DNA from: Hydractinia symbiolongicarpus
Taxonomy: Eukaryota > Cnidaria > Hydrozoa > Anthoathecata > Hydractiniidae
Direction of reading: 5' to 3'
DNA length: 64,000 bases
Assembly (NCBI RefSeq): GCF_029227915.1
Contig: NC_079881.1
Location: forward strand, 15,721,501 to 15,785,500
Below the pieces are notes generated by a model that saw only the letters and a list, made by a program, of their open reading frames with translations, searched no databases and was not told the DNA's origin. Below, piece after piece: positions 24,601 through 38,007 of the stretch (the stretch's first letter is position 1; every line of letters begins with the position of its first letter). The position numbers and the translations under genes are program-made.

Positions 24601-27503
24601 ATTTTTGATTTATTGCGTTTTTTGAAAAGAATTTTAGCCTGTTCAAACTCCAAATACAAATCTAGCTTCATAAAATGTCAGATCACAAAAGAAATAACAT
24701 ACGACCGTTGCAGCTTGGTAAAAGTAGCGAAACCAACTGAACATGAAATAATAATTCAAAATGATTTATTTGAAAAATAATAGGTTTTTGTACCTTTTGT
24801 ACCGTTCAACAGGGTAGTTCTGTTATCAACACCCCAAAACTAATATTTTACGTACCGCTACATTAGACTGTCACCCTCCCTTGCTTCACTAGTCTCGATA
24901 GTAAAAACGGCGACAGAAAAAGTAACCCATTTTAAAGTTCTACCGGCTAACGCCGTAGACCAATTAAATAAGGATGGTAGTTTGTTGTACGAATGAACGA
25001 TTTTTTATCAGATCCGCACTCAAGGGTGATGAGTTGATGCGTATGTTCACTTCTCATTGATCTCTGTAAAAGCAATTACATTTTTTGTACAGCTAAACCA
25101 CGGGTGGATCTTACTGAAGTGGATGAGTTAATAAAGAAAGCGAAAAAAGTGTTTTTGTATGATGAACAGAAAGACAAAGGTTTATTTGTTTATTTTTTTG
25201 TTTGTATATTTTCTGTATGTTTGATTGTTTGTGTGTTGCTTTTGTTTGTTGATGTTTAACGAGTTTGTTTGTTGTTTTGCTGCTTATTACATATAATCGT
25301 TTGCTGACTTCAAAATATCAGAAAAGAAGACAGACTCGACAAATCCGGCTCGGTCTGCCTCAAAAGTTCAGCCGGTTACCAATGACAAATCTTTGAGAAC
25401 AACTAGACCCGTTTCAGGTAAAATTATAAATGAAACGAAGAAAACGAAAAAGAAGAACTCAGTGTATAATGCAGAACGAAACGAGCAAAGGTTAAATAGT
25501 GGACAGAAAAAACCTAATGCGCAGAGTCAAGATGGCGGAAAAGTAGTGACTTGTAGCGAAGTAGATTTAAAAGCAAGCACGGTTGAAGAAAAGAGCACCC
25601 CCTTTTTTGAAACCACTTTTAAAGAAACTTATTGCCTTAACCGAAAGCTGTGTGAAAAACTAGACAAAACACTGCAAGATCTTTCACCTTCACAGGAAAG
25701 AGACGACGCGATGGCGGAGTTTATAAGTTTGCTTAATGTGAACACTAATCGCAACAAGGTCATGCAGAGACGTTTTAATGATATCTCTTTGAATGACTTA
25801 ACTCGTACAAATACTCACGATATGTTACTTCACGTTAGCGATACACGGAATATAGCGGAAAGTGTTCTTAGAGTGTATTCGAAAGGTTAGCTAAAATTGT
25901 TTTACTGGATTTTATTTCTACGATACACTTGCAGGTCGATGTTTTTCTGATGTTTTCTCGTTTACGGTGTTAAAAGTTGTTTGAATTTGTAATGTACGCT
26001 GACACGAAAATTGATTTAAACAATACGATTTTTTTTATAGACGACACACCCTTTGTTATTTCATCACTTGGACCAACTTGTGTTACAAAAGGCGTAAGTA
26101 TTATACCTTGTTCAACAACTATACTGAAAATTTGATAAAAGTTGATCAATTTGTCTTCTGTGGCTAACTGAAGACAACGTCAATGCGTGTTGCTTTTCAT
26201 GACTTCGCACACTTTCATAGATATATTTTATCTCAAATAAAACCTAAAGATTATTGAAAACGAGATTGTTGGTTTTGTCGATGATTGTCTTGCTCCGTGA
26301 TTTCCATAAGTAATTTTATTGACTTTTATTTATTCATTTTATTGAATAGTTTTATACAGAGTTTTGGTACATCAAAAAGATTCTCATTTAAGTACCTACT
26401 TTGACTACCGTGTATCCTTTAATAATAATTTTTGAGATTTATAGATGTTTTTCTTGTATTCTCTGTAAATCTCTTGAATAAGGAAAAGTCTAATAAACAC
26501 CCGTGTCTAATTAAAAAAATATTGGAGACAGGCGCTAGAAACCAGGCGTTTATTACATTTTTGAATATGTTAGATGGCGTTTATTGGAGACGGACGTTTA
26601 GTACAGGGACTATACGTTAGATCATGCACGGTATAATTTCTTTGCAGGTGGCAGACGTGCTTACGAATCATTTCAACCAAAGACAGCGCCAACTTGAAAA
26701 TGATATTTTACATCAATCACAGAATAACAAAAACGAGCTACTACCCGACCTCACTCAATCCGAAAGGTAGATATTTTTACATAGCCTGTATCTATGAAAT
26801 AAAATGCACAACCTTTCGTCTGTCAGCCAGAATGGTAGCTACAATTAGCGGCGGTTAAATTCCCGTAGATTTTTCACAGGCTAACGACTAGGTATAAATA
26901 TCATCACATTGACACAGTTTCTTATATAACAACCACTTTTACGAAAACCTCTTGGCTAAAACCCGAAAGAAAATTTTATGGTATCATGAGGCCTAAACAC
27001 TGAAAATATATTAACACTTTATGCGTTAGCTGTTAAAAACAATGCAGGATTAGAAAGGTTTCTTTTCTAGCTACAGTCTAACATTTCGAAGATTAAAGAA
27101 TTAATCATTTTAATATCCATTTTAATAAGGCACATTAGCCCGCAGAAATCGCAGCAATGTTGTTAAAAATATATCGCATTTGTTATTCACAGTTTCGTGC
27201 ATGGTTAGCACAAACCGATTTTGGTCGACAGACCAAATACAGCTATTATAGAAACGAGATTACGAAATTCATTTCGGTAGAAACCTACCTAATTGATCCC
27301 ATAAAGTTGCGGAATAGTGCCTGTTGGTGAATGACTGTATGTTTCTTTCAGCAACCCGTTTGTTAAAAAAAATATTTTTTCAACAAAAAATATTGTTAAT
27401 TTTTTCTATTTTCAGGCAACAAGCTGCAACATGGCGGCAGATTTATTTTATGTTATGCGGTGGTAGAAGCTTACCTACGCTGGTGAGAGAACCCGATGAA
27501 TGA
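21636..27503 (+). CDS. TEDC2-like: Tubulin epsilon and delta complex protein 2-like
   Basis: Seven exons join in frame to 360 residues: 21636-21754, 22183-22235, 25093-25179, 25322-25885, 26041-26093, 26648-26766, 27416-27503, all with GT-AG introns and compatible phases. The N-terminus is a predicted coiled coil (NVIDLNCREIQLAITRLENK). Next come a VDLTEVDELIKKAKKV segment, a basic low-complexity middle and helical blocks. The end TWRQIYFMLCGGRSLPTLVR resembles the conserved C-terminus of TEDC2 (vertebrate C16orf59), where a W, an LC-G-G stretch and an L-x-R/D close the protein. TEDC2 works with TEDC1 and the delta- and epsilon-tubulins in forming triplet microtubules of centrioles. Length is close to the vertebrate protein (about 430). 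The assignment rests on these two conserved ends and is moderate; the gene model itself is strong. Intron 2 is enlarged by an inverted-repeat element. Confidence 0.62.
22850..24424. mobile_element. Non-autonomous element with about 100-base imperfect inverted ends
   Basis: The left end (22850-22950) carries GATACCC/ATACCCTGA repeats followed by a T-run. The right end (24322-24424) is its approximate reverse complement: an A-run, then TATCAGGGTATTGGGTATCG and repeats of GGGTATCGG, closing near ATGCCGGAAGTTCT. The interior has no coding capacity, only short G-runs at 23163 and 23826 and a hairpin at 23838-23863. It fits a foldback-type DNA element in intron 2 of the TEDC2-like gene. No target duplication was found. 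Confidence 0.6.
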
Positions 27504-28320
27504 GGACTTTGTGAATTTATATTTTGAGTCTGAACTGAAAAAGAAGCCAGATGATTAATGTGTTGGGGAACTTTTTTTCAGTGTCTGAACTAAACAAGAC
27601 AAAGATCTTGCCGACAAACTCCAGGAAAGACTCACCTGAGTTACTTTTGAGATATAATCTAGAAATGTCATCTTCTATAGATGAGCGCTTATTCGTTTTA
27701 CAGCAACATAACTCAGTTCGAATTGCTTGTAACTTCGAATGATTCGGTTGTTGCTAACAAAGTCGACAACAAGTTACATATTAAAAAAACGCTCGAAATC
27801 ACTCGGTTGTCGCTAAAAAACTGTATGATGACTCGCATATTACGAACATGATCGAAATGACTAGGTTGTAGCTAGCAAACTCGACAATCGTTATCTTCAG
27901 CCAAATTTATATTGCTACTAGTGCGCACATCAAATGAAGGTTTTCTGATCACTTTAGGAGTTCTTATTTTCAATAGCGACCTTTCTGACTGACAATGGTT
28001 GCAACGAGAACACTCCGAATGATTCGCTTGTAGCAATCATTTCGTAAAATAATTCGATTAGATAGGATGTAGCATCCTCGTCCCCGGGGCTCTTTGTCAA
28101 GGTTGATGACGTAGGCGGTAATTCTTTATTTATAAACTTAACTTACTTTTTATTTCATTGTATTTCTAATTTGATTTTATAGTTACCAATTGGCTCATAT
28201 CATTACCGTAAATGTTTGATTTTGCGTCTCTTAAAGTAACATCCTCCTTTATGAAGAAAAATATTGTTCGTAAAACGGCCTTCTTGCTTGAAAAAGCGCC
28301 GGAATGAGTATTTAGTAAAA
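27504..28320. other. 3' flank of the TEDC2-like gene with degenerate repeats
   Basis: Between about 27715 and 28080 loose repeats of the type CGAAATGACTNGGTTGTNGCTA recur three to four times at irregular spacing. No gene is seen. Confidence 0.5.
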
Positions 28321-28460
28321 CTAGTCGTTAGCCCGTGGAAAAATCCACGGGTTCGCCCGTCCTTTTTATACCGCACTGCGTGCGTCTCGCTACTTGCGCA
28401 GCTAAGCTACCATTTTGCGTGACAGACAGACAGACGTATACGGGTAACTCGACATTTGTG
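28321..28460 (-). mobile_element. Helitron-like 3' end, minus strand
   Basis: Read on the minus strand, a perfect hairpin CCCGTGGA/TCCACGGG (28332-28351) is followed 7 bases later by CTAG and then T, the layout of a Helitron 3' terminus. Adjacent GACAGACAGACAG (about 28420) matches the CTGTCTGTCTGTC of the copies at 37-38 kb. The 5' end is not seen, so this is a short fragment. Confidence 0.6.
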
Positions 28461-28959
28461 TTATCAAGTGTGTAAAAATATTATCCGATGTAAGATTAAG
28501 CGTCTTTCTTACCAACCGCAAAGAACTTCCTAACACAGATGGCGAAAATGATTTTAAATTAATTAAAATATTGATTGCAGCCTGCGATACACGTTTAGTG
28601 GTGTTTTGTATTGCAACCTGGTTTATTCATACAAACGGTGAAGCGTCTCTTAACATCAAATTAATCTAAAGATTGACTGTTACCTAGGATACATTGAGAT
28701 GAATATTATGTTTTATGTTTTGGTTTGTTGTTAATCCTTGATGTCTCGCATCTCATTCATTTGTTTAACTATACTCTTATGGGGAAGATGTTTAATGATA
28801 AATAAACATATTTCGGGATCCTTTATGTCTTAGCCTCGTCCCAGAAGAATTCGTTGTAGATTGTATCTGAAACTTGACTAAAAAGTAACAAGAAGAACTT
28901 TTTAGCGCTGTTGATCAACAAAGCGAATTAAACTCTGAATTGTTGCGCCAATATTTTTA

Positions 28960-30327
28960 TTAGAATTTTCTTATGTAATTAGTTACAGATGTTTTTCTGT
29001 TCGTGGAAGGATCAATTTGCGAACAAGGTAAACAGATCAAAGCTCCTTTCACAGTTGTCTTCACGTCTCGAAATTTTTCAGCTGTTGATAACTGTTTGCG
29101 ACACTCAGTGCAGAAAAAACATCTATGGTGGATGAACTTATATGTGATGTATTTGATGTCGACACCTTCGATCAAGTCGTGGCATTGGTCGCACTCCATT
29201 GCGTTGAGTTTTCTGAAACATTGCGTGTCGTAAAATACACCGTCTTCCAAGTGGAATTGTTTACCTAGATAATAGAGCACAGTGGGTGAGGGTGATTTCA
29301 GGATAAATGAACGCAGGCGGAGTGCACAATTTCGCTGTTTTAAAAGAACTGTTTTAAGTTGTTGTATTTTCCTCTTAGCATTTTTACTTTAAAATTCAGC
29401 GAAATAATCTTTTAACTCCAGAAAAACAGATGAAGTGTTGAAATAGCGAAATTAGCAAATTTACCTGATAATGATTGGTTACATTTTGAACAAACAAAAC
29501 AATCATCGTGATATGATTTTCCATTATGTTCCAGACCTCCATCTGTTATCAGTTTTCCGCACTTAGAACACATCTAAAATATGGAAATTCATCAAATCTT
29601 TTTCCCAGTATGAAAAGTTGAACAGTTGCCCTTTAAATATGAGAGAAAAACAAAAATGTCTAAATGTTTTCGTTTTTAAAAAATTATTCATGCACATTGC
29701 TCTAAAATTGTGTTCTCAGAAACTAAGCACAAAACAGTGTCCCTATTTATTTAGACAAAATCGTATTTCGTATTCACGGAGAGTGTTAGACTGCACAATC
29801 AAATTGTTTCCAGCTCTTTTCTGTCTCTAAACGGCGATGCTGTTATCGACATGCGCAATAACAACTAGATTACTTTTAAATTTCTTTAAATTATTACAAA
29901 CAACAACTAACATCTTCTTCAAGTTGCTTATAACACTCAGTGTGATAAAAACAACTCTGCAACTTGTGGATACCATCCTCAGGAACTCCCTTCAACGAAC
30001 GCTTGCAGCCGTCGCAACTGAAGCAGCCATTATGGTAAAACACGCCCTTATGGGAAACTTTGGACAAACGAATCGGTTGTGAACATTTTCCGCAATCCTA
30101 AAATAAAATTTAGATTATAAAGTGAATGGTCCAACTAAAACCAATACAGCGTGGCGTACAGTGGCGAGGGGAGAGGGGGAGGAGTTTGAGCGGATGTAAT
30201 GAAACATCGCTGATTTTCATTTAATCCGAAAGAAACTAAGTTCTCTTGCTTATTCAACAACATATATATTTATATATTTGCTAAGAAAATAATACACACA
30301 TTAAAAGAAGGAAATTGTCCTTACCAT
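28960..30327 (-). CDS. Three-LIM-domain protein (FHL/limpet-like)
   Basis: Four minus-strand exons join to 200 residues: the ATG alone (30327-30325, followed by a GTAAGG donor), 30097-29912, 29573-29465 and 29264-28960. Each LIM domain shows its zinc ligands. LIM1: CGKC, HNGC, CDGC and a final H-T-E-C. LIM2: CSKC, HDDC, CSKC and a final D-T-Q-C. LIM3: CDQC, HHRC, CTEC and a final CLPC. LIM domains are protein-binding zinc modules; multi-LIM proteins of this kind act at the cytoskeleton, adhesions or as transcription cofactors. Vertebrate FHL proteins have four and a half LIM domains, so this is shorter. The start rests on a one-codon coding exon, plausible because the phase fits and the upstream frame gives MDCGKC; a longer upstream exon cannot be excluded. 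AATAAA overlaps the stop. Confidence 0.82.
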
Positions 30328-31211
30328 ATTTTCTCCTAAAGTAATGGTAATCCTAGCTCACTCGAACTGGGTAAAATCCAATGAAGATCAATCTTGATGT
30401 GCGACACAAACTAATTGTGGTGGTCTGCATGCGTTGTTTAAAATGGTTCACAGATGTTTTAATTCCGTGATATGGAGACGGATTATAACTTAATGTTTTA
30501 CTTTATAAGGAAATGTGATAACCAAATAAGGTAACGTCGAATAAAGTTAAGCTTATATGGTGAGTGATTAAATGATGGAGGAAAAGATGGGGATTAATTA
30601 AAAGATTCAAAGATAAATAAAACACAACTTCGTCCCAGTTTTTTTTTTGACTTCAGTGTGGAAATACCACGAATACTCTAGAACTGAAGTTGAAATTTTA
30701 TCAAGTCGCTTGGAGAAGAGATTAGGGAGTTATTACATAACATGTTAATTATTCGTATGTACAAAAAATCGATAATGGGATGAATGAATGAACAATGGGA
30801 TGAATGAATGAATAAATGAATGGTTACATGGTGAATCGATAAACCTGCTGAATGTATTTAAACAAGTACATGCGATGGCGTCAAGATTTTTTTCAGGTAA
30901 GCTTTGTACTTGTTGGGAAGCAACGACTATAACGACGGGGTCTACAAATCAGCACAAAATATCTTAAGCAGTTTAGCCCTTTAGAGGGCGAGGTTGGGTT
31001 TTGTAGACACATATTTACACGTAGCCAGAAGAAATGAGCGCCTCTCTCTTTAACTAAAATAAGATATCAAAAGATATATTTAAAATACTATTTTTCGCGC
31101 ATCCGCATAATTAAATACGCCACCACCATGCTGCTAGAACAAGCCGCGGATCAGGCATTTTACTTGGGTTGGAAACCCAAAGGTTTTCGTGCTTATGTAA
31201 AAAAATTAAAA
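30328..31211. other. 5' flank of the LIM gene
   Basis: Non-coding AT-rich sequence with short ATGAATGA repeats near 30780-30825. No defined promoter element is recognised. Confidence 0.5.
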
Positions 31212-31450
31212 CTAACCCTTCTTAACAGGTCCCGCAAAGATGCGGACAAAATTGTGCAAGAGCAGCCATTGCAGTTGAACTGCCTTAATACTTGAGTCGT
31301 GAAAAGCTGTGCATATGAATTGACCAAACAATTCGTCCTCTAACAAACATAAACTGTCTACGTATCCTAAGATGCCCGAAAGTGCAGCGTTACGATAGCT
31401 AGCATCACACACACACGCAAAGACGCTGGAGAACTCTCTTAATGGTATAG
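31212..31450 (-). other. Possible orphan terminal exon, unidentified
   Basis: The minus-strand frame reads without stops for about 80 codons to a TAG at 31212 and has coding-like composition (SILGYVD-like and IKAVQLQWLLLHNFVRIF segments). It has no convincing ATG. Possible splice acceptors lie near 31435 (ATTAAG) and 31425 (CTCCAG), so it could be the last exon of a gene with exons further right, or a degenerate copy of something else. The family is not recognised. It lies between the LIM gene and a foldback element. Confidence 0.3.
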
Positions 31451-31886
31451 CATGTCATTATCGACTTGTCGGGAGCAAATTGTCACCATGGAAATACTTA
31501 ACTAAATTCGGCGTCCGATCTTTAATTGCTTAATTCTGTTGTAATTTGAAGATGGGTATTGACACCGAAACCGATCAGAAAACGTCAGTTTGTTTTGTAT
31601 TTTTGTTGCTGTAACCATCAAGTAGTATTAATGTATCCTGCACAAAGATGGATAGAAGGAATAAATCTGAACATTTCATATCGGGTTGCCACCCTAAGAT
31701 AGATTGTTCTTTACTTCCATTTAATTAGTGATATGAAGAACGTAATTGCCACCCAACTACACCCCCTTTGGAAATCTTTAGAAATGCATTCATATTAAAA
31801 AACAGTTACAAACATCATTTTTGAGCGCCTCTCTTGGGAAACGTTTTTGCCTTTTTTTTTTTAATTCAATTCTTCCCATTCTCGTC

Positions 31887-33476
31887 CTCAGTGTTGTCCC
31901 CCAATTCGTAATAATTACCCCAATTTGTAATGACACCTTGCCTCAATTTGTAATACTTTCCTCAATTTGTAATAACACCTTGCCCCAATTTGTAATAACA
32001 CAAAGCTGCCCCAATTTGTAATGACACCTTGCCCCAATTTTGTAATAATTTCCTTTCTCGAAAATATTTATTTAGAAAATCCATTGTAAAACTTCGGGAG
32101 GGAAAAAAACTTGCCTTTTATTTATTGTTAAGAAACCCTGGTACAGGACCAGTCGCAAAAAAAACATCCAATTTTTTCCGTGTAACTTTAATTTATTCTT
32201 TTCATCTTTGCACCGACTGATATTAATAGAAAGAAAAATTGGCGTAAACAACAACATTAACGATGAAGTTACTTTTATTCCTTCCTATCTTGATATCTTT
32301 AACATTATCGTAAAAAGATTATATACACCCGCTTGGTGACGAAGAATACGCGGCGATTGTCAAACTTGCAAGTGGTAGATTTAACACGCCTGTAAAAAAT
32401 AGATCAAGGATTAAAAAAGCTATGTTGTGAAATTTTGAAGATCGAAGGGAAGATTCACGGCAGATGAAATTGGACATGTTTTGTTATACGACAATAGGAA
32501 GGTATGAAATCATTATTTATAATGAATAAATTTTTATAAAACACGAATAGCATTAAAAATAAAATGAAACAGGTTGAAAGACCTTCAGCTCAAAACCAAA
32601 GTTGTTCTTATTATAATATGAACAATTTTTGTTTTCAAAGATATTCACTTAGTTTACGAGCATCAATTTGTATAAAAAAGTTGTTTGGACGTGTTTTTGG
32701 TTGATTGCACACTTTTTTCGTTTTTCATTCGTTTTTATAAAACAGTGTTTTTTAAAAAAATGAATGAATGATGTCTAGTCTAATCTTTTTTCCTGAGAGC
32801 TGTTCCGGAGAGGTGTTTGATGAAAATGGATTAGTTAATGTGGGAGATGGTAGCGAAGAGGTGTTAGATGAAAATGGATTGGTTGATGAGGAAGATGATT
32901 GCGAAAGGTTCCAAAAACTTATTTGGAGATGGTTAAAAATCAAATATCACCTTCAGTGACAGTCAGAGTGAAACATTTGATTGGTGTCAGTGGTAGAAGA
33001 TGCAGTGTATTTCACTGCATTTAAAACAAATTCTATCGAACGACCCTAACCGGCCACAAAAATAAAATAGGTAGATTGATAAGATGGAATCAAGCCGCGT
33101 TGGCGTTGCAAGCCTCAACGTATGGATGGTACGCTATCTTGCGTATCATATGGTCAAAAGAAAATTGATCAAACATTTTTACTTTAGTATATATATATAT
33201 ATATATTTTTTTTTTTTTGAACCATTTCTTTCAACCATTTTTTCCGTTATTATACCCTTGATAGCACGTGCGCTACGTTAATAAAAAATTCTTGACAGAT
33301 AGTTTGTCCTGGCAATTCGGATAGCTAAAACTGCGGTAAAGTAATTATAGTATTTTTCATGTTATTACAAGTTGGGGCAGCTTTGAGTCATTACAAATTG
33401 AGGCAAAGTTTATTACAAATTGGGGCAGGTATTACAAATTGGGGCAATTTTTACAATTTGGGGCACAACACTCAGA
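31887..33476. mobile_element. Foldback-type element with CCCCAATTTGTAAT arrays at both ends
   Basis: The left end starts CTCAGTGTTGTCCCCCAATT and carries about seven direct repeats of CCCCAATTTGTAATNACACC to 32050. The right end (33360-33476) is the reverse complement: repeats of ATTACAAATTGGGGCA and finally GGGGCACAACACTCAG. Array ends facing each other across 1.3 kb fit a foldback DNA transposon. The interior includes short coding-like stretches at about 32320-32428 and 32768-32958 and a (TA)n plus T-run at 33188-33220. Confidence 0.7.
32320..32430 (+). other. Coding-like fragment inside the foldback element
   Basis: The plus-strand frame reads HPLGDEEYAAIVKLASGRFN and continues to a TGA at about 32428. 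The composition is protein-like but the stretch is short and has no start. It could be a captured host exon or a transposase remnant; no family is recognised. Confidence 0.25.
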
Positions 33477-34525
33477 GCAATTCGAGATAAATATAATGAG
33501 CTTTGCGGGCAAGAATAAATTCTTCCTATAGTAAGGATACATTATTTACTCTGTGGAGCACCTTCTCAATTTAATTGCACGCGAAAGAAAATTGGAAAAA
33601 TGGAAACTAATTCCTGCGCGAGATTAGAAAACTCTCAAACTTTTAGCGGCTAGCAAAACCCTATAAAACGTCATGACAACAGTCGCTGTCTTGTGAGTAT
33701 TATTTTTGGTGACCATGGTGAAGAATATAAAAAAAAGATATTCTTACATAATTATATTCATTTTATACAAATGTTCCACCCGCAAAAAATCATTTTAACA
33801 ACATATTTGAAGACATTTAAATCATGACATAAATTATAAAAATGAACTATACGTTATCTTCTGTTACAATATGCGTATCAGTTATAAATATCTGCTGTTA
33901 AAATAACATGGCAAATAGAAAACAGTTTGGATGACACCATAAATTATTAAGCAGTAAACCATATCAGGAAGGAAAACAAAGTTTTCTGGAAAGATGGTGT
34001 TACTGTCATAAAAATCAAACGCTATTTTTCAAAAAAATGAACAATCTATTAAATCCGCCTCTCTATCCGCCCGTCTTACACCCATCCTTAATGGCGTTAT
34101 TTCTTTATTCCAGGGAAACTCACAACACCACTTATTTGTACACTGCGTTCCAGAAAATTACCTAAGTTGGAAAAAACAAATAAATAAACGAAACAACGCA
34201 AAAATTGTGCCGTACAAAGATGTCAGAAATAAACCGATGCAAACGAAATTAAAAGCGCATAACTAATACTGATTGGCCAGCTATCCCCCACAGCTTAAGT
34301 GTAAACCGAGAATTGCTAAATAAGAAAATGAATATAAATGTACATAAAAATACACGATCGCTTAGTCACATTAAAAGGTGTTGTTTACAAGACAGCTAAA
34401 AAATTGTCGGTAGATTTATTTCTTGTATACGATTGGTCTGCAATAATTGAAAAATAAATTACACCAAGATAAACAGTTAAGAAAGAAGCCTGGTCAAACA
34501 TCCTCCAATTATAAACAGAGTAATT
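33477..34525. other. 3' flank of the ARF-like gene
   Basis: AT-rich non-coding sequence. On the minus strand AATAAA (34420-34415) lies about 106 bases after the ARF-like stop codon and may be its polyadenylation signal. Confidence 0.5.
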
Positions 34526-36289
<1,764 letters not shown>

Positions 36290-36855
36290 CAGTAGCCGTC
36301 CGTTAATTCGAACACGCAAGGGGCAAAATTATTTGTTCGAATTAACGAATGTTCGGATTATCGGAAGTTCAGAAAAAACAAGAATTTTAATATAGTAGGT
36401 TTTAGTAGGTTTTATGCTAATATAACATTATTACAACTTTTTATAAAAATCTTTAAACATTGTTTGCTTTTTTGTTTGCGCAAAAGTAAAAGAGTGAACC
36501 TAGGTGATGGGCAAGGCCTCCAAATTCCTTGTAAACTTCATTTTATTGGAAATTCAAATTTAATTGATAAATTGAAAGAATTTTTGCCACCATTGATGCA
36601 ATAAAAATGAAAACGTTTTTTTTATTTTCCCATAAGATTTTATTTATTGATACACAAAAGTTCGAATTAAGGAGCATAATGTAGCCCTGGGACTAAAAAA
36701 TTGTTCGAATTAGCGAAATGTTTGAATTAGCCGAGTTCGAATTAAGCAGCTCAAAACAAAAGACTTTATTAAACCAAACTCAAGGGACTTGGTAATTTGT
36801 TCGAAATAAAGGAAAGTTCGAATTAAGTGGCATTCGAATTAACGGACGTCTACTG
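36290..36855. mobile_element. Pogo/Tigger-like MITE
   Basis: Ends are near-perfect inverted repeats: CAGTAGCCGTCCGTTAATTC at the left and the complement of GAATTAACGGACGTCTACTG at the right. TA flanks both ends (36288-36289 and 36856-36857), the target duplication of the Tc1/mariner superfamily. The interior has further TTCGAATTAA words and no coding capacity. Confidence 0.85.
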
Positions 36856-37290
36856 TATTTCTCTCTTTATTGTTATGGTCACGGGGTCAATGTACACAAA
36901 GTGATTTAATAAGAAAAAGTTGAAGATTAATATGGCAAAAATGTAGAACAACACGTAAAGAACATATTTTTATTATTTTGTACTACTTATCTTGCGAATA
37001 AAATAGCGAGTAAAGATAAAAAAAGTAAAAAACCAAGGAAGAAAGATGAAGCCACCATATTGCACGTTCGATTTGTTATCGAAGGTTTCCGGTCTGTATA
37101 TTTATTCAAATTTGGCGCCATCTCATGATAACAAACTTTATCGTTCGAAGTTGGTAGTATAAAAAATATTGTTGTTGGTTATGACAGATATTTCTTTAGT
37201 TCAGAGAAGTTTAAACGAAGGTTATAAAAGCTGTTACTACTATAGTACGTAAAATATTCTAGGTTATCTTAAGTAAAAGATGTTGTTTGA

Positions 37291-38007
37291 TCTATATAAC
37301 AATACGGAGCTTCTGTCTGTGACTTTTGCAAAGTGGATAAAATATAAAATACATATACATGCATAAAACGGTTCTGTAATTTATCAAACTTTAACGGTAA
37401 ACAATATTAACGTCAAAGGAAAGTATATTAACATAAGTGAAGCCATTACAGTGCACTTAAAACTTTGAGGCCAAATAACTTGGAAACGAAGTGGTGACGT
37501 CAATAATTTTTCACCGCGTGGGTAACTAGGGACCACCTGGGACCAATTTGGGTAAGTTTTTCAAACCTGGGTCCCAAAATCTGTTTCGGGATGGACAAGT
37601 TGATGACGTCATCAAAAATCTTCAAACCCTAATATCCCTGCAACCGTTTCTCAAAAGTACATGATCCTTTATATTTCCTTGATCATTGTTTCAAGATCTA
37701 TACGATGAAGCAACAGGTATACAAATTTCTTAAAAAATTTTTTGGGGTTTTGACAGGCCATTGCTGCCGTCAGGAAACATTTTAAACCTTTATATCTCAT
37801 TAATTGCTTATTAAAACCACATGATCATATACGTTGTCTTGATCAGCAGTTTACGCTCTACACAATAGAGGCAACGTGAAAACAAATTTCCATGAAAAAA
37901 TATTTTGTTGTTGACAGATCATTGCTGACGTCATCAAAATTTAAATAATGGTTCTTTTTTACTGTTATTCTGTCTAAGTGGATTTTTCCACGGGTTTTAT
38001 CGACTAG
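37291..38007 (+). mobile_element. Helitron-like non-autonomous element, copy A
   Basis: It starts TCTATATAACAATACG after an A. It ends in a GTGGA-TTTTT-CCAC hairpin (about 37979-37992) and then GGGTTTTATCGACTAG, followed by T. These are the hallmarks of Helitron insertion between A and T: 5' TC, 3' hairpin plus CTAG, no inverted ends. Internal GACGTCA words recur. Confidence 0.7.

Noticed and set aside
29618-30082. Plus-strand ORFs across the LIM gene
   Set aside because: They are antisense to, or intronic of, the minus-strand LIM exons, whose zinc ligands clearly define the coding strand.
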